Assembly: GCA_015069095.1 (NCBI GenBank) | Contig: SVJH01000023.1 | Coordinates: forward strand, 1 to 33,080 | Source: Oscillospiraceae bacterium | GTDB lineage: Bacteria; Bacillota; Clostridia; UMGS1810 | Direction: 5' to 3' | DNA length: 33,080 nucleotides | In this document: one piece after another, positions 16,115 through 22,898 of the stretch | Numbering within the stretch: the first letter of the stretch is position 1 | Layout of the letters: every line of letters begins with the position of its first letter | The notes under the pieces: generated by a model | What the model was told of the DNA's origin: nothing | What the model saw: only the letters and a program-made list of their open reading frames with translations | The model's database searches: none | Translations under genes and position numbers: made by a program

Positions 16115-16963
16115 GTGTTTATACTGTTTAAGCGTTTTAAACTATCATATTTTGCTTTGCTTTTTTTAATAATTTTTACAGTAACTTTTTTAGGTGTGTT
16201 GTTTGGAACATCTTATTTTAACGTTAAGTCAACTTATTATCTTAACACACTTGGGGACAACCTTAAAAATGAAGTTAACATTTTGCTTTCCGGAATAAGT
16301 GATGACGGAAATAACATCGATTTTATAACTGTTTTAACTATTAAACCAAGAAGAAGTAAAATTGAAATTACGCAAATTCCTACTGATACATTAACACGAA
16401 TAGTTGATACAAACCAGCCGCTTAAAAATGTTTATTCAATCGGTGATACAGAAATATTTATACAAAAAGTTTCAGAAATTACAGGAATACATTTTACATA
16501 CTATGCAATTGGTAAATTTCAAGCATTCGAAAATGTAATTGACATTTTAGGGAATATAAAGTACGATGTGCCGTACGATATGAAGTACAATGACACTAAA
16601 ACTCAGACTAATATAAATGTTTCTGGAAATTTAAAAGAAATAAACGGAAAAAACACTCTCGATATTATAAGATATTCTAAGTTAAATCATTTACCTAAAG
16701 ATACCGACACCTTTGCATCGCAACTGTTAAGTGTAATTCTTAGCCAGAATCTTAACGAAAAAGATATAGAAAAAATGGATAACATTGTAAGAGAATTTTC
16801 ACAAAATTCCAATACTAATCTTAAAAGCGATGACGTTGAAACATACATTTCGATATTTAAAAGCATAATTGTAAAAGATATAAAAATTAAAAATTTTGGT
16901 GGAAAATACAAAAATATCGACGGTTATACATATTTTATACCTGACGGTAATTTGAAGGATTAA
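16115..16963 (+). CDS. LytR-CpsA-Psr (LCP) family protein, divergent
   Basis: This 282-aa protein has one N-terminal membrane helix (about residues 10-32) and an extracytoplasmic domain resembling LCP phosphotransferases, which attach anionic polymers to peptidoglycan. Supporting segments are the strand pair FITVLTIKPRRSKIEITQIPTDT, the YYAIGKFQAFENVIDILG helix and the NGKNTLDIIRYSK motif. The arginines expected after this last motif in canonical LCP proteins (RxR and DxxRxxRQ) are absent: here the sequence continues LNHLPKDTDTF. Catalysis may therefore be altered. The start is GTG at 16115, just behind AGGGCG, a close spacing. The gene ends convergently on the microprotein operon. Confidence 0.72.
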   Translation: MFILFKRFKLSYFALLFLIIFTVTFLGVLFGTSYFNVKSTYYLNTLGDNLKNEVNILLSGISDDGNNIDFITVLTIKPRRSKIEITQIPTDTLTRIVDTNQPLKNVYSIGDTEIFIQKVSEITGIHFTYYAIGKFQAFENVIDILGNIKYDVPYDMKYNDTKTQTNINVSGNLKEINGKNTLDIIRYSKLNHLPKDTDTFASQLLSVILSQNLNEKDIEKMDNIVREFSQNSNTNLKSDDVETYISIFKSIIVKDIKIKNFGGKYKNIDGYTYFIPDGNLKD

Positions 16964-16992
16964 AAAAGGCATCGGATTAAAATCCGACGCCT
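16962..16992 (-). terminator. rho-independent terminator of the microprotein operon
   Basis: Read on the minus strand, AGGCGTCGGAT pairs with ATCCGATGCCT (one G-T wobble) around a TTTA loop and leads straight into TTTTTT. It lies five bases beyond the last microprotein stop and abuts the LCP stop codon. There is no T-run on the plus strand, so it serves the minus-strand operon. Confidence 0.85.
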
Positions 16993-16997
16993 ATCTA

Positions 16998-17138
16998 TCA
17001 GCAGCAGTTATTACATGTTCCGTTTGAACATAAAAGCCATATTATAACAATGGCACCAATTATAATCCAAATACCGTTACAATCAAAAATGGAGTTGTTA
17101 GAGCATGAAACGCTGCTTTGTCTGCACATATCACACAT
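16998..17138 (-). CDS. cysteine-rich single-helix microprotein (46 aa), third of three
   Basis: ATG at 17138 behind GGAGGT encodes 46 residues ending in TGA. It carries eight cysteines (C2, C5, C12, C20, C37, C42, C45, C46) flanking one hydrophobic helix at about residues 23-36 (IWIIIGAIVIIWLL). The N-terminus has a CxxC pair (MCDMC) and the C-terminus ends in NNCC. I do not recognise a named family; the layout recalls small YjcZ-type and clostridial spore-associated proteins. It follows the second microprotein by 15 bases and precedes a strong terminator. Confidence 0.75.
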   Translation of the reverse strand: MCDMCRQSSVSCSNNSIFDCNGIWIIIGAIVIIWLLCSNGTCNNCC

Positions 17139-17153
17139 ATTTTTTACCTCCAA

Positions 17154-17294
17154 TTACTGACAGCAACCGTCATTGTTTGAGCATTCACAATCATTGTTGT
17201 TTAAGAACAATAAAAGAATAAGAATAATAAACCATAATGCTGTTGAGCCGTTGTTCTGACCGCCGCAGCAGTTGTTGTTAAATAGTCCGAACAT
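17154..17294 (-). CDS. cysteine-rich single-helix microprotein (46 aa), second of three
   Basis: ATG at 17294 behind a full TAAGGAGGTG ribosome site encodes 46 residues. The order is an asparagine-rich N-terminus with a CC pair (C9, C10) and NNG, one hydrophobic helix at about 19-31 (ALWFIILILLLFL), then NNND followed by CxC (C36, C38) and a terminal CCQ (C44, C45). The layout mirrors its two neighbours. Function unknown; a small membrane or spore-coat protein is plausible. Confidence 0.78.
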   Translation of the reverse strand: MFGLFNNNCCGGQNNGSTALWFIILILLLFLNNNDCECSNNDGCCQ

Positions 17295-17331
17295 TATATA
17301 CACCTCCTTATTTTTTTACTTTGTTTAACTT

Positions 17332-17424
17332 TTAATCACAGCAACCAAACAGAAGTAAAAACACGAGTATGAAAAATAAGATACCGTCGTTTCCGTTAAA
17401 AAGGCTGTTACAACATCTTGACAT
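17332..17424 (-). CDS. cysteine-rich single-helix microprotein (30 aa), first of three
   Basis: ATG at 17424 behind CGGAGGTG encodes only 30 residues: MSRCC at the start, NGNDG, a hydrophobic helix at about 15-26 (ILFFILVFLLLF) and a terminal GCCD. A CC pair lies on each side of the helix. Similar tiny NDG-ILFFILVFLLLF proteins occur in Clostridia as unnamed ORFs (recollection, not checked). It lies 37 bases upstream of the second microprotein and is the first gene after the promoter at 17474-17502. Confidence 0.75.
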   Translation of the reverse strand: MSRCCNSLFNGNDGILFFILVFLLLFGCCD

Positions 17425-17449
17425 ATTTAGCACCTCCGTTTTATATTAG

Positions 17450-17462
17450 CGGTTAAAAACCG
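17450..17462. repeat. short inverted repeat in the microprotein leader
   Basis: CGGTT-AAA-AACCG forms perfect five-base arms between the promoter and the ribosome site of the first microprotein. It is too short for a terminator and has no T-run; it could be a small operator or chance. Confidence 0.25.
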
Positions 17463-17473
17463 TTTTAATACAT

Positions 17474-17502
17474 ATTATGAATTCTAACTTTTTTTGTTAC
17501 AA
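17474..17502 (-). promoter_or_regulatory. candidate promoter of the microprotein operon
   Basis: On the minus strand TTGTAA (17502-17497) and CATAAT (17479-17474) are separated by 17 bases, with four and five matches to sigma-A consensus. The same bases also read AC, 16 bases, then CATA, as in mother-cell sigma-K promoters, although the downstream TA of that consensus is only half matched. Sigma class is therefore open. Confidence 0.5.
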
Positions 17503-17535
17503 ATCGCATTATTTAAAAATCAAAAGGAGAACTTT

Positions 17536-18651
17536 ATGAAAGCAATTATCCTTACAATATCTGCCGGAGGCGGACACCATACTGCAACAAAAGCAATCGA
17601 TGAGCATTTAAAAACTTTTGGAATTGAAACAATTACAATAGATGCTTACAAGTATTTTAATACATTACTAAGCAATACAGTTGAAAAAGGATATCTTATT
17701 TCAACAAAATACATTCCTAAAATATACGGAAGATTTTACAGAATGGCAGAAAAAAGAACAGAAAAAGAAACATCTGTAAGAATGGGTGCTATGGGTTCGA
17801 GCCTTGTATTTAAAAAATTTGCAAAATTTATTCAGGAACAAAATGCCGATGTTATAATAACAACACATCTTTTTGGCGGTGAACTTTTAACTGCTATGCG
17901 TGAAAAAGGTATGATAAACTCCCTTTTAATCGGTGTTGTTACAGATTTTACAGTTCATCCTTTCTGGGAAGAAACAAATCTTGATTATTACGTTACTGCA
18001 TCTGAACTTTTAGATTACCAGATGTATAAAAAAGGAATTACAAAAGATAGAATCCTTCCTTTTGGAATACCTATTCATCCTAAATTCGCAAGGAAAACGG
18101 ATAAAAGCGAAGCGAGAGAAAGACTTGGGCTACTTGAAAAAACTACCGTTATGGTAATGGCAGGCTCTATGGGATATGGTTCAGTATATAAACATATAAT
18201 GCATCTTGATTCATCCCCTCTTGATTTTCAGATAATATGTGTTTGCGGAAGTAACAAAAAACTGAAAAAACAGTTGGATGCATATTCAGCAAACAAAAAT
18301 ATGATTGTTTACGGGTTCACAACAAATGTTGATCTTTTAATGGATGCATCCGACTACATAATAACAAAACCCGGCGGTCTTAGTGTATCTGAAGCACTTG
18401 CTAAAGGTCTTCCGCTCATACTTATCGACCCTATTCCAGGTCAAGAAGACAGAAACAAGGAGTTTCTTTTAAATGTAGGTGTTGCAATTACTGCAACAAA
18501 AACTCACCCGGCTGATGAAGCAATTTATCAACTCGAAAAAAGTGATATAAGAAAAGCCTCACTTGATGATATCATTAAAAACATTGCTAAACCTGATGCC
18601 GGCAAAAAGCTTGGTGAATTTATAGTTGAAAATATCAAAAGAGATAGATAA
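17536..18651 (+). CDS. MGDG-synthase-type glycosyltransferase (UgtP-like)
   Basis: This 371-aa protein belongs to the MGDG synthase/UgtP group (GT28-like). These enzymes usually transfer a sugar from a UDP-sugar to diacylglycerol at the inner membrane face. The N-terminal acceptor domain opens with ILTISAGGGHHTATKAI. The C-terminal GT-B domain contains VMAGSMGYG, VYGFTTNVDLLMDASD, the donor motif TKPGGLSVSEALAKGLP and PGQEDRNKEFLL. A longer frame begins at a TTG at 17494, but the ATG at 17536 has AGGAG six bases upstream and gives the family's normal start. The 3' end overlaps the CCA gene by 26 bases. It probably makes glycolipid or a lipoteichoic-acid anchor; sugar and acceptor are inferred. 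Confidence 0.86.
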   Translation: MKAIILTISAGGGHHTATKAIDEHLKTFGIETITIDAYKYFNTLLSNTVEKGYLISTKYIPKIYGRFYRMAEKRTEKETSVRMGAMGSSLVFKKFAKFIQEQNADVIITTHLFGGELLTAMREKGMINSLLIGVVTDFTVHPFWEETNLDYYVTASELLDYQMYKKGITKDRILPFGIPIHPKFARKTDKSEARERLGLLEKTTVMVMAGSMGYGSVYKHIMHLDSSPLDFQIICVCGSNKKLKKQLDAYSANKNMIVYGFTTNVDLLMDASDYIITKPGGLSVSEALAKGLPLILIDPIPGQEDRNKEFLLNVGVAITATKTHPADEAIYQLEKSDIRKASLDDIIKNIAKPDAGKKLGEFIVENIKRDR

Positions 18652-19798
18652 AATATTAAAAACACTAAACAATAACGGCTTTGAAGCATATATTGTCGGC
18701 GGTTTTGTACGAGATATGTGTCTTGGAAAATGCGCAAACGATTATGACATTGCTACAAATGCACTTCCTGATGATATACACTTCTTATTTGACAAGTGCA
18801 TTGATACAGGGATAAAACACGGTACTGTTACTGTGGTGATGAATTCTATCCATGCAGAAATTACAACTTACCGAAGCGACGGAGAGTATATAAATCACAG
18901 AAAACCTGAAAAAGTTGAGTTTACATCTTCACTCAAAGAAGACCTTAAAAGACGCGACTTTACAATAAATGCTCTTGCCTATAACAATGAAATCATAGAT
19001 CTTTTTGGTGGAATAGACGACATTAAAAACAAAATAATACGTACAGTTGGCAGCGCCGACAAACGTTTTAATGAAGATGCTTTAAGAATGCTTCGTGCAA
19101 TAAGATTTTCGTGCTCTATTGGATTTAGTATTGATGCAAATGTTAAAAATGCAATAAAAGAAAATGCGCATCTTATAGAATTTGTAAGCAAAGAGAGAAT
19201 AAAAACCGAGTTTGACAAAATTGTTTTATCTGATTATACAGAAAATTTGAAAGAAATTAAAAATCTAAGCTTTTTTAATTTTATATTCCCCAACTTACAA
19301 ATTGCTATCGATAATGATGTTTCTTTTGATTTAATTTCAAAAGCAAAAAAAGATACGGCAGTAAGGTATACTCTTTTATTTAAACTTGCCAACACAGCAA
19401 ATCCAAAAGATTTTTTAGATAAGTACAAGTTTTCTAATAAAGAAAAAGAAGAAATCATATCTTTGGTAAATTTAATAAGTATCAATGATTTAAATGATGA
19501 AATTTCAATAAAAAAGGTGCTTTCAAAAACTGATAAAGCATTATTTGAAAAATCACTTTATATAAAAAAACTACTCGGCATTGACGTTTTAAAAACTGAA
19601 GAAATATACTTAAAAATCAAAGACGACCCTTGCCATATAAGCGATTTGAAAATTAGCGGAAAAGACATTGAACAACTTGGAATAAGTGGTAAAAAAATAA
19701 GCGATACTCTTTTATTTCTTAATGAGTGCGTTATAAAAGACAAATCACAAAACACAAAAGAAAAACTTTTAAATATAGTAAATAAACATCTTAAGTAA
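18626..19798 (+). CDS. cca: CCA tRNA nucleotidyltransferase / poly(A) polymerase family
   Basis: This 390-aa class II nucleotidyltransferase adds or repairs the 3' CCA of tRNA. The head domain has YIVGGFVRDMCLG and the metal pair in DYDIAT, then EITTYRSDG and the RRDFTINALAYN motif, and EDALRMLRAIRFS in the neck. The C-terminal body is helical and less conserved. Translation likely starts at TTG (18626) inside the glycosyltransferase gene. GGTGA lies nine bases upstream, and the resulting MKISKEIDKILKTL start fits the family. Strict specificity (CCA versus only A or CC addition) is not readable here. Confidence 0.9.
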   Translation: MKISKEIDKILKTLNNNGFEAYIVGGFVRDMCLGKCANDYDIATNALPDDIHFLFDKCIDTGIKHGTVTVVMNSIHAEITTYRSDGEYINHRKPEKVEFTSSLKEDLKRRDFTINALAYNNEIIDLFGGIDDIKNKIIRTVGSADKRFNEDALRMLRAIRFSCSIGFSIDANVKNAIKENAHLIEFVSKERIKTEFDKIVLSDYTENLKEIKNLSFFNFIFPNLQIAIDNDVSFDLISKAKKDTAVRYTLLFKLANTANPKDFLDKYKFSNKEKEEIISLVNLISINDLNDEISIKKVLSKTDKALFEKSLYIKKLLGIDVLKTEEIYLKIKDDPCHISDLKISGKDIEQLGISGKKISDTLLFLNECVIKDKSQNTKEKLLNIVNKHLK

Positions 19799-19814
19799 AA
19801 AGGACTGAATACAA

Positions 19815-20672
19815 ATGAAAGTTAAAGCATATGCAAAAATCAACCTTGCTCTCGACGTACTAAAAAAACGCGACGACGGATACCACGATGTCAGTATGAT
19901 TATGCAAACAATATCTCTTTGCGACGTACTTGACATCAACCCTATTTACGAAGAGGGAAAAACAACTACACGCACAAACTGCGACGAAATTCCTGATATG
20001 GAAAAAAATATTGCACACAAAGCAGCACTTGCTTTTTTTGAAAAAACTAATCTTAAATACAGTGCCGATATTTTTATAAAGAAAAACATTCCACATTCTG
20101 CAGGACTTGCAGGCGGAAGTGCAGATGCTGCGGCAGTTCTTTTAACATTAAACGACATTTTTAAAACAAAACTATCAAAAGATGAACTATGCAAAATCGG
20201 TTCAACTCTTGGTGCCGATGTTCCGTTTTGTATACTTAAAGGAACATTTCTTGCAGAAGGTATTGGCGATATTTTAACTCCGCTTCCTTCTTTTAAAGAC
20301 CATTCACTTTTAATTATCAAACCACCGTTTGATGTTTCTACACCTGAGGTTTACAAAAATTTAAAACTTACAAAAAGCACTGTGCATCCTCCTATTGAAG
20401 ATATTATCGATGCACTTACTAAAGATGATTATAAGTTTATTTTTGAAAATTCTTCAAATGTTTTAGAAAGTGTTACTGCAAAAAAACACAAAGACATTGA
20501 AAAAATCAAAAGTGAACTTAAAGACTTTGGTGCCAGCCTTGCCCTTATGAGCGGAAGCGGACCAAGTGTATTTGGAATTTTTAAAAATGACAAAAAAATT
20601 ATAGAAGCCTACAATCATTTTAAAAATATATACAGCGATACATTCATAACAAAAACAATATGTAATGTATAA
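19815..20672 (+). CDS. ispE: 4-diphosphocytidyl-2-C-methyl-D-erythritol kinase
   Basis: This 285-aa GHMP kinase phosphorylates CDP-methylerythritol in the MEP isoprenoid pathway. The N-terminal KAYAKINLALDVL and GYHDV motifs, the ATP loop PHSAGLAGGSADAAA, LGADVPF and the C-terminal MSGSGPSVFGIF are diagnostic. AAAGGAC precedes the ATG. The gene lies 16 bases downstream of cca and reads toward spoIIR; the order ispE-spoIIR is familiar from clostridial genomes. Its stop codon overlaps the candidate sigma-F -35 element of spoIIR. Confidence 0.96.
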   Translation: MKVKAYAKINLALDVLKKRDDGYHDVSMIMQTISLCDVLDINPIYEEGKTTTRTNCDEIPDMEKNIAHKAALAFFEKTNLKYSADIFIKKNIPHSAGLAGGSADAAAVLLTLNDIFKTKLSKDELCKIGSTLGADVPFCILKGTFLAEGIGDILTPLPSFKDHSLLIIKPPFDVSTPEVYKNLKLTKSTVHPPIEDIIDALTKDDYKFIFENSSNVLESVTAKKHKDIEKIKSELKDFGASLALMSGSGPSVFGIFKNDKKIIEAYNHFKNIYSDTFITKTICNV

Positions 20673-20696
20673 ACTTTAAAAAATATGTTAAAAATG
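20667..20696 (+). promoter_or_regulatory. candidate sigma-F (forespore) promoter of spoIIR
   Basis: GTATA (20667-20671) is followed after exactly 15 bases by GTTAAAAATG (20687-20696). The sigma-F consensus is GYATA, 15 bases, GGnnAnAnTR; only the second G of the -10 differs. Position fits, about 32 bases upstream of the spoIIR ATG, and spoIIR is sigma-F-dependent in Bacillus subtilis. AT-rich sequence makes part of the match easy to obtain. Confidence 0.5.
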
Positions 20697-20728
20697 AAAT
20701 CATCAAATTTACAAAAAAGGTGTGTCCT

Positions 20729-21337
20729 ATGAAAAAATTGATGATTTCTTTTTGTTTTGGCTTAATAATTACTTTTGGCATATGTACTCACTTTAGTGTG
20801 CTCGAATCGACCATATCAAAAAATGTTATAAGATTACATATTATTGCCGATGACAATTCAAAAGATGAACAGGCTTTAAAATTAAAAGTAAGAGATGCTG
20901 TTTTATTAAAAACAAAAGATATTTTTACAAACGATGTCGATATTCTTTCTGCAAAAAACAATATAAAAAATAATCTTGGTATCATTGAAAAAACAGCAAA
21001 AGAAGAAATAATTAAAAACGGATATAATCACGATGTTAATGTTACATTTGAAAAAAGTTATTTTCCGACAAAAGTGTACGGAAAAGTGACTTTACCACTT
21101 GGAACATACGATGCTGTAAAAGTAAAAATCGGAAAGGCTAAAGGTAATAACTGGTGGTGCGTTATGTTTCCGCCGTTATGTTTTACAAACGGAGCATCTG
21201 CCAAATTAGATGATGACTACTTCAAAAATAATCTTTCAGATAATGAAATAAGTTTTATCACAACTAAAAAAAGTCCGCAAATAAAGTTAGAATTCAAACT
21301 TTACGAACTTTGGCAAAAATTAAAAAAGGCGTCATAA
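20729..21337 (+). CDS. spoIIR: stage II sporulation protein R
   Basis: This 202-aa exported signalling protein is made in the forespore and triggers SpoIIGA to process pro-sigma-E in the mother cell. A hydrophobic export segment covers about residues 5-22. The conserved part includes VIRLHIIADDNSKDEQALKL, VRDAVL, the FPTKVYGKVTLPLG strand region and the NWWCVMFPPLCF motif with its cysteine pair, all typical of SpoIIR. An in-frame GTG at 20720 would add three residues, but AAGGTG sits correctly before the ATG at 20729. The TAA stop lies in the loop of the terminator hairpin. Presence of this gene marks the host as an endospore former. Confidence 0.93.
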   Translation: MKKLMISFCFGLIITFGICTHFSVLESTISKNVIRLHIIADDNSKDEQALKLKVRDAVLLKTKDIFTNDVDILSAKNNIKNNLGIIEKTAKEEIIKNGYNHDVNVTFEKSYFPTKVYGKVTLPLGTYDAVKVKIGKAKGNNWWCVMFPPLCFTNGASAKLDDDYFKNNLSDNEISFITTKKSPQIKLEFKLYELWQKLKKAS

Positions 21338-21350
21338 GACGCCTTTTTTT
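21322..21350. terminator. bidirectional terminator between spoIIR and the UPF0340 gene
   Basis: GGCGTC (21328-21333) and GACGCC (21338-21343) pair around an ATAA loop, extended by A-T pairs, with a T-run on the plus strand and an A-run before it, giving a T-run on the minus strand too. The two genes converge here. The spoIIR TAA is 21335-21337, in the loop. Confidence 0.88.
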
Positions 21351-21906
21351 ACATTAAATCCTCATCATATTTTGCTCTTATTCCGCCAATGCATTTAAGT
21401 CTTGAGCGAGCACAAATTATATTTGCCTCACCTATTTTATTAAGACTTACTCTTAGCGGTACAACAACGCTTTTTATGTGCATTCCAATTAAAGTTCCGC
21501 CAATATCAAGTCCTGCTTTTGCCTTTGCATTTATGCTTTCTACCAAAACAGGATTTTCAAAACCATTATATGCACTTGTTCCGAACGATCCGCCTGCTTT
21601 TGGCTGTGGAACAACATTTACCTGGTCAAAATCATATTTTAAAGCACATTCTTTTTCAACTACAAGAGCTCTGTTTAAATGTTCACAACACTGAGCAGCA
21701 AGAAAAATATTCTTTTTATTTAATATAGAATAAATTGTTTCAAAAATAATTTTTCCAACATCAACATTTGAATTTGTTCCTATTTTGCTTCCACAAACTT
21801 CACTTGAAGAACACCCAACAACAAAAATGTCCCCTTCTTTTATTTTTGATACCTCAATTATTTCATTTACAACAGTTTCTAATTCTTTTTTTATTTTATC
21901 AATCAT
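21349..21906 (-). CDS. UPF0340/TIGR01440 family protein (YwlG-like)
   Basis: This 185-aa conserved protein of unknown function matches the YwlG/TIGR01440 family by the motifs VGCSSSEVCGSKIGTNS, AAQCCEHLNRALV, VPQPKAGGSFGT and KAGLDIGGTLIGMH. Length is typical. AAGGAG precedes the ATG. It has its own promoter (21937-21965), and its stop overlaps the edge of the terminator shared with spoIIR. The family is widespread in Firmicutes with no established reaction. Confidence 0.9.
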   Translation of the reverse strand: MIDKIKKELETVVNEIIEVSKIKEGDIFVVGCSSSEVCGSKIGTNSNVDVGKIIFETIYSILNKKNIFLAAQCCEHLNRALVVEKECALKYDFDQVNVVPQPKAGGSFGTSAYNGFENPVLVESINAKAKAGLDIGGTLIGMHIKSVVVPLRVSLNKIGEANIICARSRLKCIGGIRAKYDEDLM

Positions 21907-21936
21907 CTTAAAGTACTCCTTAAAAATTATGTAATT

Positions 21937-21965
21937 ATTGTATCATATAAGTTTTAATATGTCAA
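21937..21965 (-). promoter_or_regulatory. sigma-A promoter of the UPF0340 gene
   Basis: TTGACA (21965-21960, perfect) and TACAAT (21942-21937, five of six) lie 17 bases apart on the minus strand. The -35 hexamer contains the TGA stop codon of the upstream polysaccharide deacetylase gene. The predicted start is near 21930. Confidence 0.75.
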
Positions 21966-22825
21966 AATTTTATTATATTTTCAAAAAATTCTTTTGTTGT
22001 GTACGAGCCTTTTCTGTTATAGCGTTTCATTCTGTATAAACATTTTGGATCTTTTGTTATATTATTTATTCCTTCCACACACGAAAAAGAGCCAAGGTAT
22101 CCTATATCTTTTACTACATCGTGCGAACTGTTTGATATAAGCCCGTACGGAAATGTTAATACTTCGCATACTCTTCCTGTTTTTTCTTCAATCATTTTAT
22201 GATTTAAAACAAAATCGTCATAAATAAGTTTTTTGTACTCTTCATTAGTTTCTTTTATGGTTTTTAATACGCCTTTTCTGTTATCATCGTATGTATGAAG
22301 ATTATATGTATGATTTTGTATTTCAACAAGCCCTGAATCATGCATTGTTTTTAAAATATCCCAGTTACAATATGAATAATAAAGGTTTGTATCGTCTATC
22401 TCGCTGTATTTTTGAGAATAACTACCCACAACCGAAAGAACTATTTTTATATTCTTTTCTTTTATTATCGGAAAAACATATTGATAATTATTATAAAATC
22501 CATCATCAAAAGTTATCATAATCGGTTTTTGAGGCAGACTTTCTCCACTGTAAACATATCTTTTTAAGTCATCAAAATTTATCGGTGTATACCCATTTTG
22601 CAATATGTAATTTATATCTTCTTCAAACATTTTCGGGGTAACTGTAAAACTGTTGATTTTGTTTTCGTCATCGTATACAAGATGATACATAATTATAGGA
22701 AGTTTTATTCCTGTTTCATTAGTATTTACACTTACAGTCGGTTTTACAAAAATCGCACATATGGCATAACTAACAAATGTTATAGCAAAAAGTAATGTAA
22801 AAAGTATATGGCTTAATTTTTTCAA
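21962..22825 (-). CDS. membrane-anchored polysaccharide deacetylase
   Basis: This 287-aa protein has an N-terminal signal anchor (about residues 5-28) and an extracellular NodB-homology domain. Motif 1 is MITFDDG with the catalytic and metal aspartates. Motif 2 is QNHTYNLH, supplying the metal histidines. LTFPYG matches motif 3. The YHLVYDDENKINSFTV segment ahead of the domain is typical of clostridial cell-wall or spore-cortex deacetylases. It starts at TTG (22825) with GGAGG seven bases upstream. It lies downstream of the GH13 gene but beyond a hairpin, so it may be transcribed partly apart. The substrate (N-acetylglucosamine in peptidoglycan or an exopolysaccharide) is not readable. Confidence 0.88.
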   Translation of the reverse strand: MKKLSHILFTLLFAITFVSYAICAIFVKPTVSVNTNETGIKLPIIMYHLVYDDENKINSFTVTPKMFEEDINYILQNGYTPINFDDLKRYVYSGESLPQKPIMITFDDGFYNNYQYVFPIIKEKNIKIVLSVVGSYSQKYSEIDDTNLYYSYCNWDILKTMHDSGLVEIQNHTYNLHTYDDNRKGVLKTIKETNEEYKKLIYDDFVLNHKMIEEKTGRVCEVLTFPYGLISNSSHDVVKDIGYLGSFSCVEGINNITKDPKCLYRMKRYNRKGSYTTKEFFENIIKF

Positions 22826-22854
22826 TGTTTAACCTCCGATTTTTTTACATTTAC

Positions 22855-22889
22855 AAAAAATACCTTGCCATATAATTTATATGACAAGG
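22855..22889 (-). terminator. rho-independent terminator of the GH13 gene
   Basis: On the minus strand CCTTGTCATATAA pairs with TTATATGGCAAGG (one T-G wobble, almost no loop), then TATTTTTT. It lies ten bases after the GH13 stop and just before the deacetylase ribosome site. Confidence 0.75.
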
Positions 22890-22898
22890 CATGCTATA

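Noticed and set aside
17450-17462. CGGTT-AAA-AACCG as a terminator
   Set aside because: Five-base arms, no T-run, and it lies upstream of the genes rather than after them.
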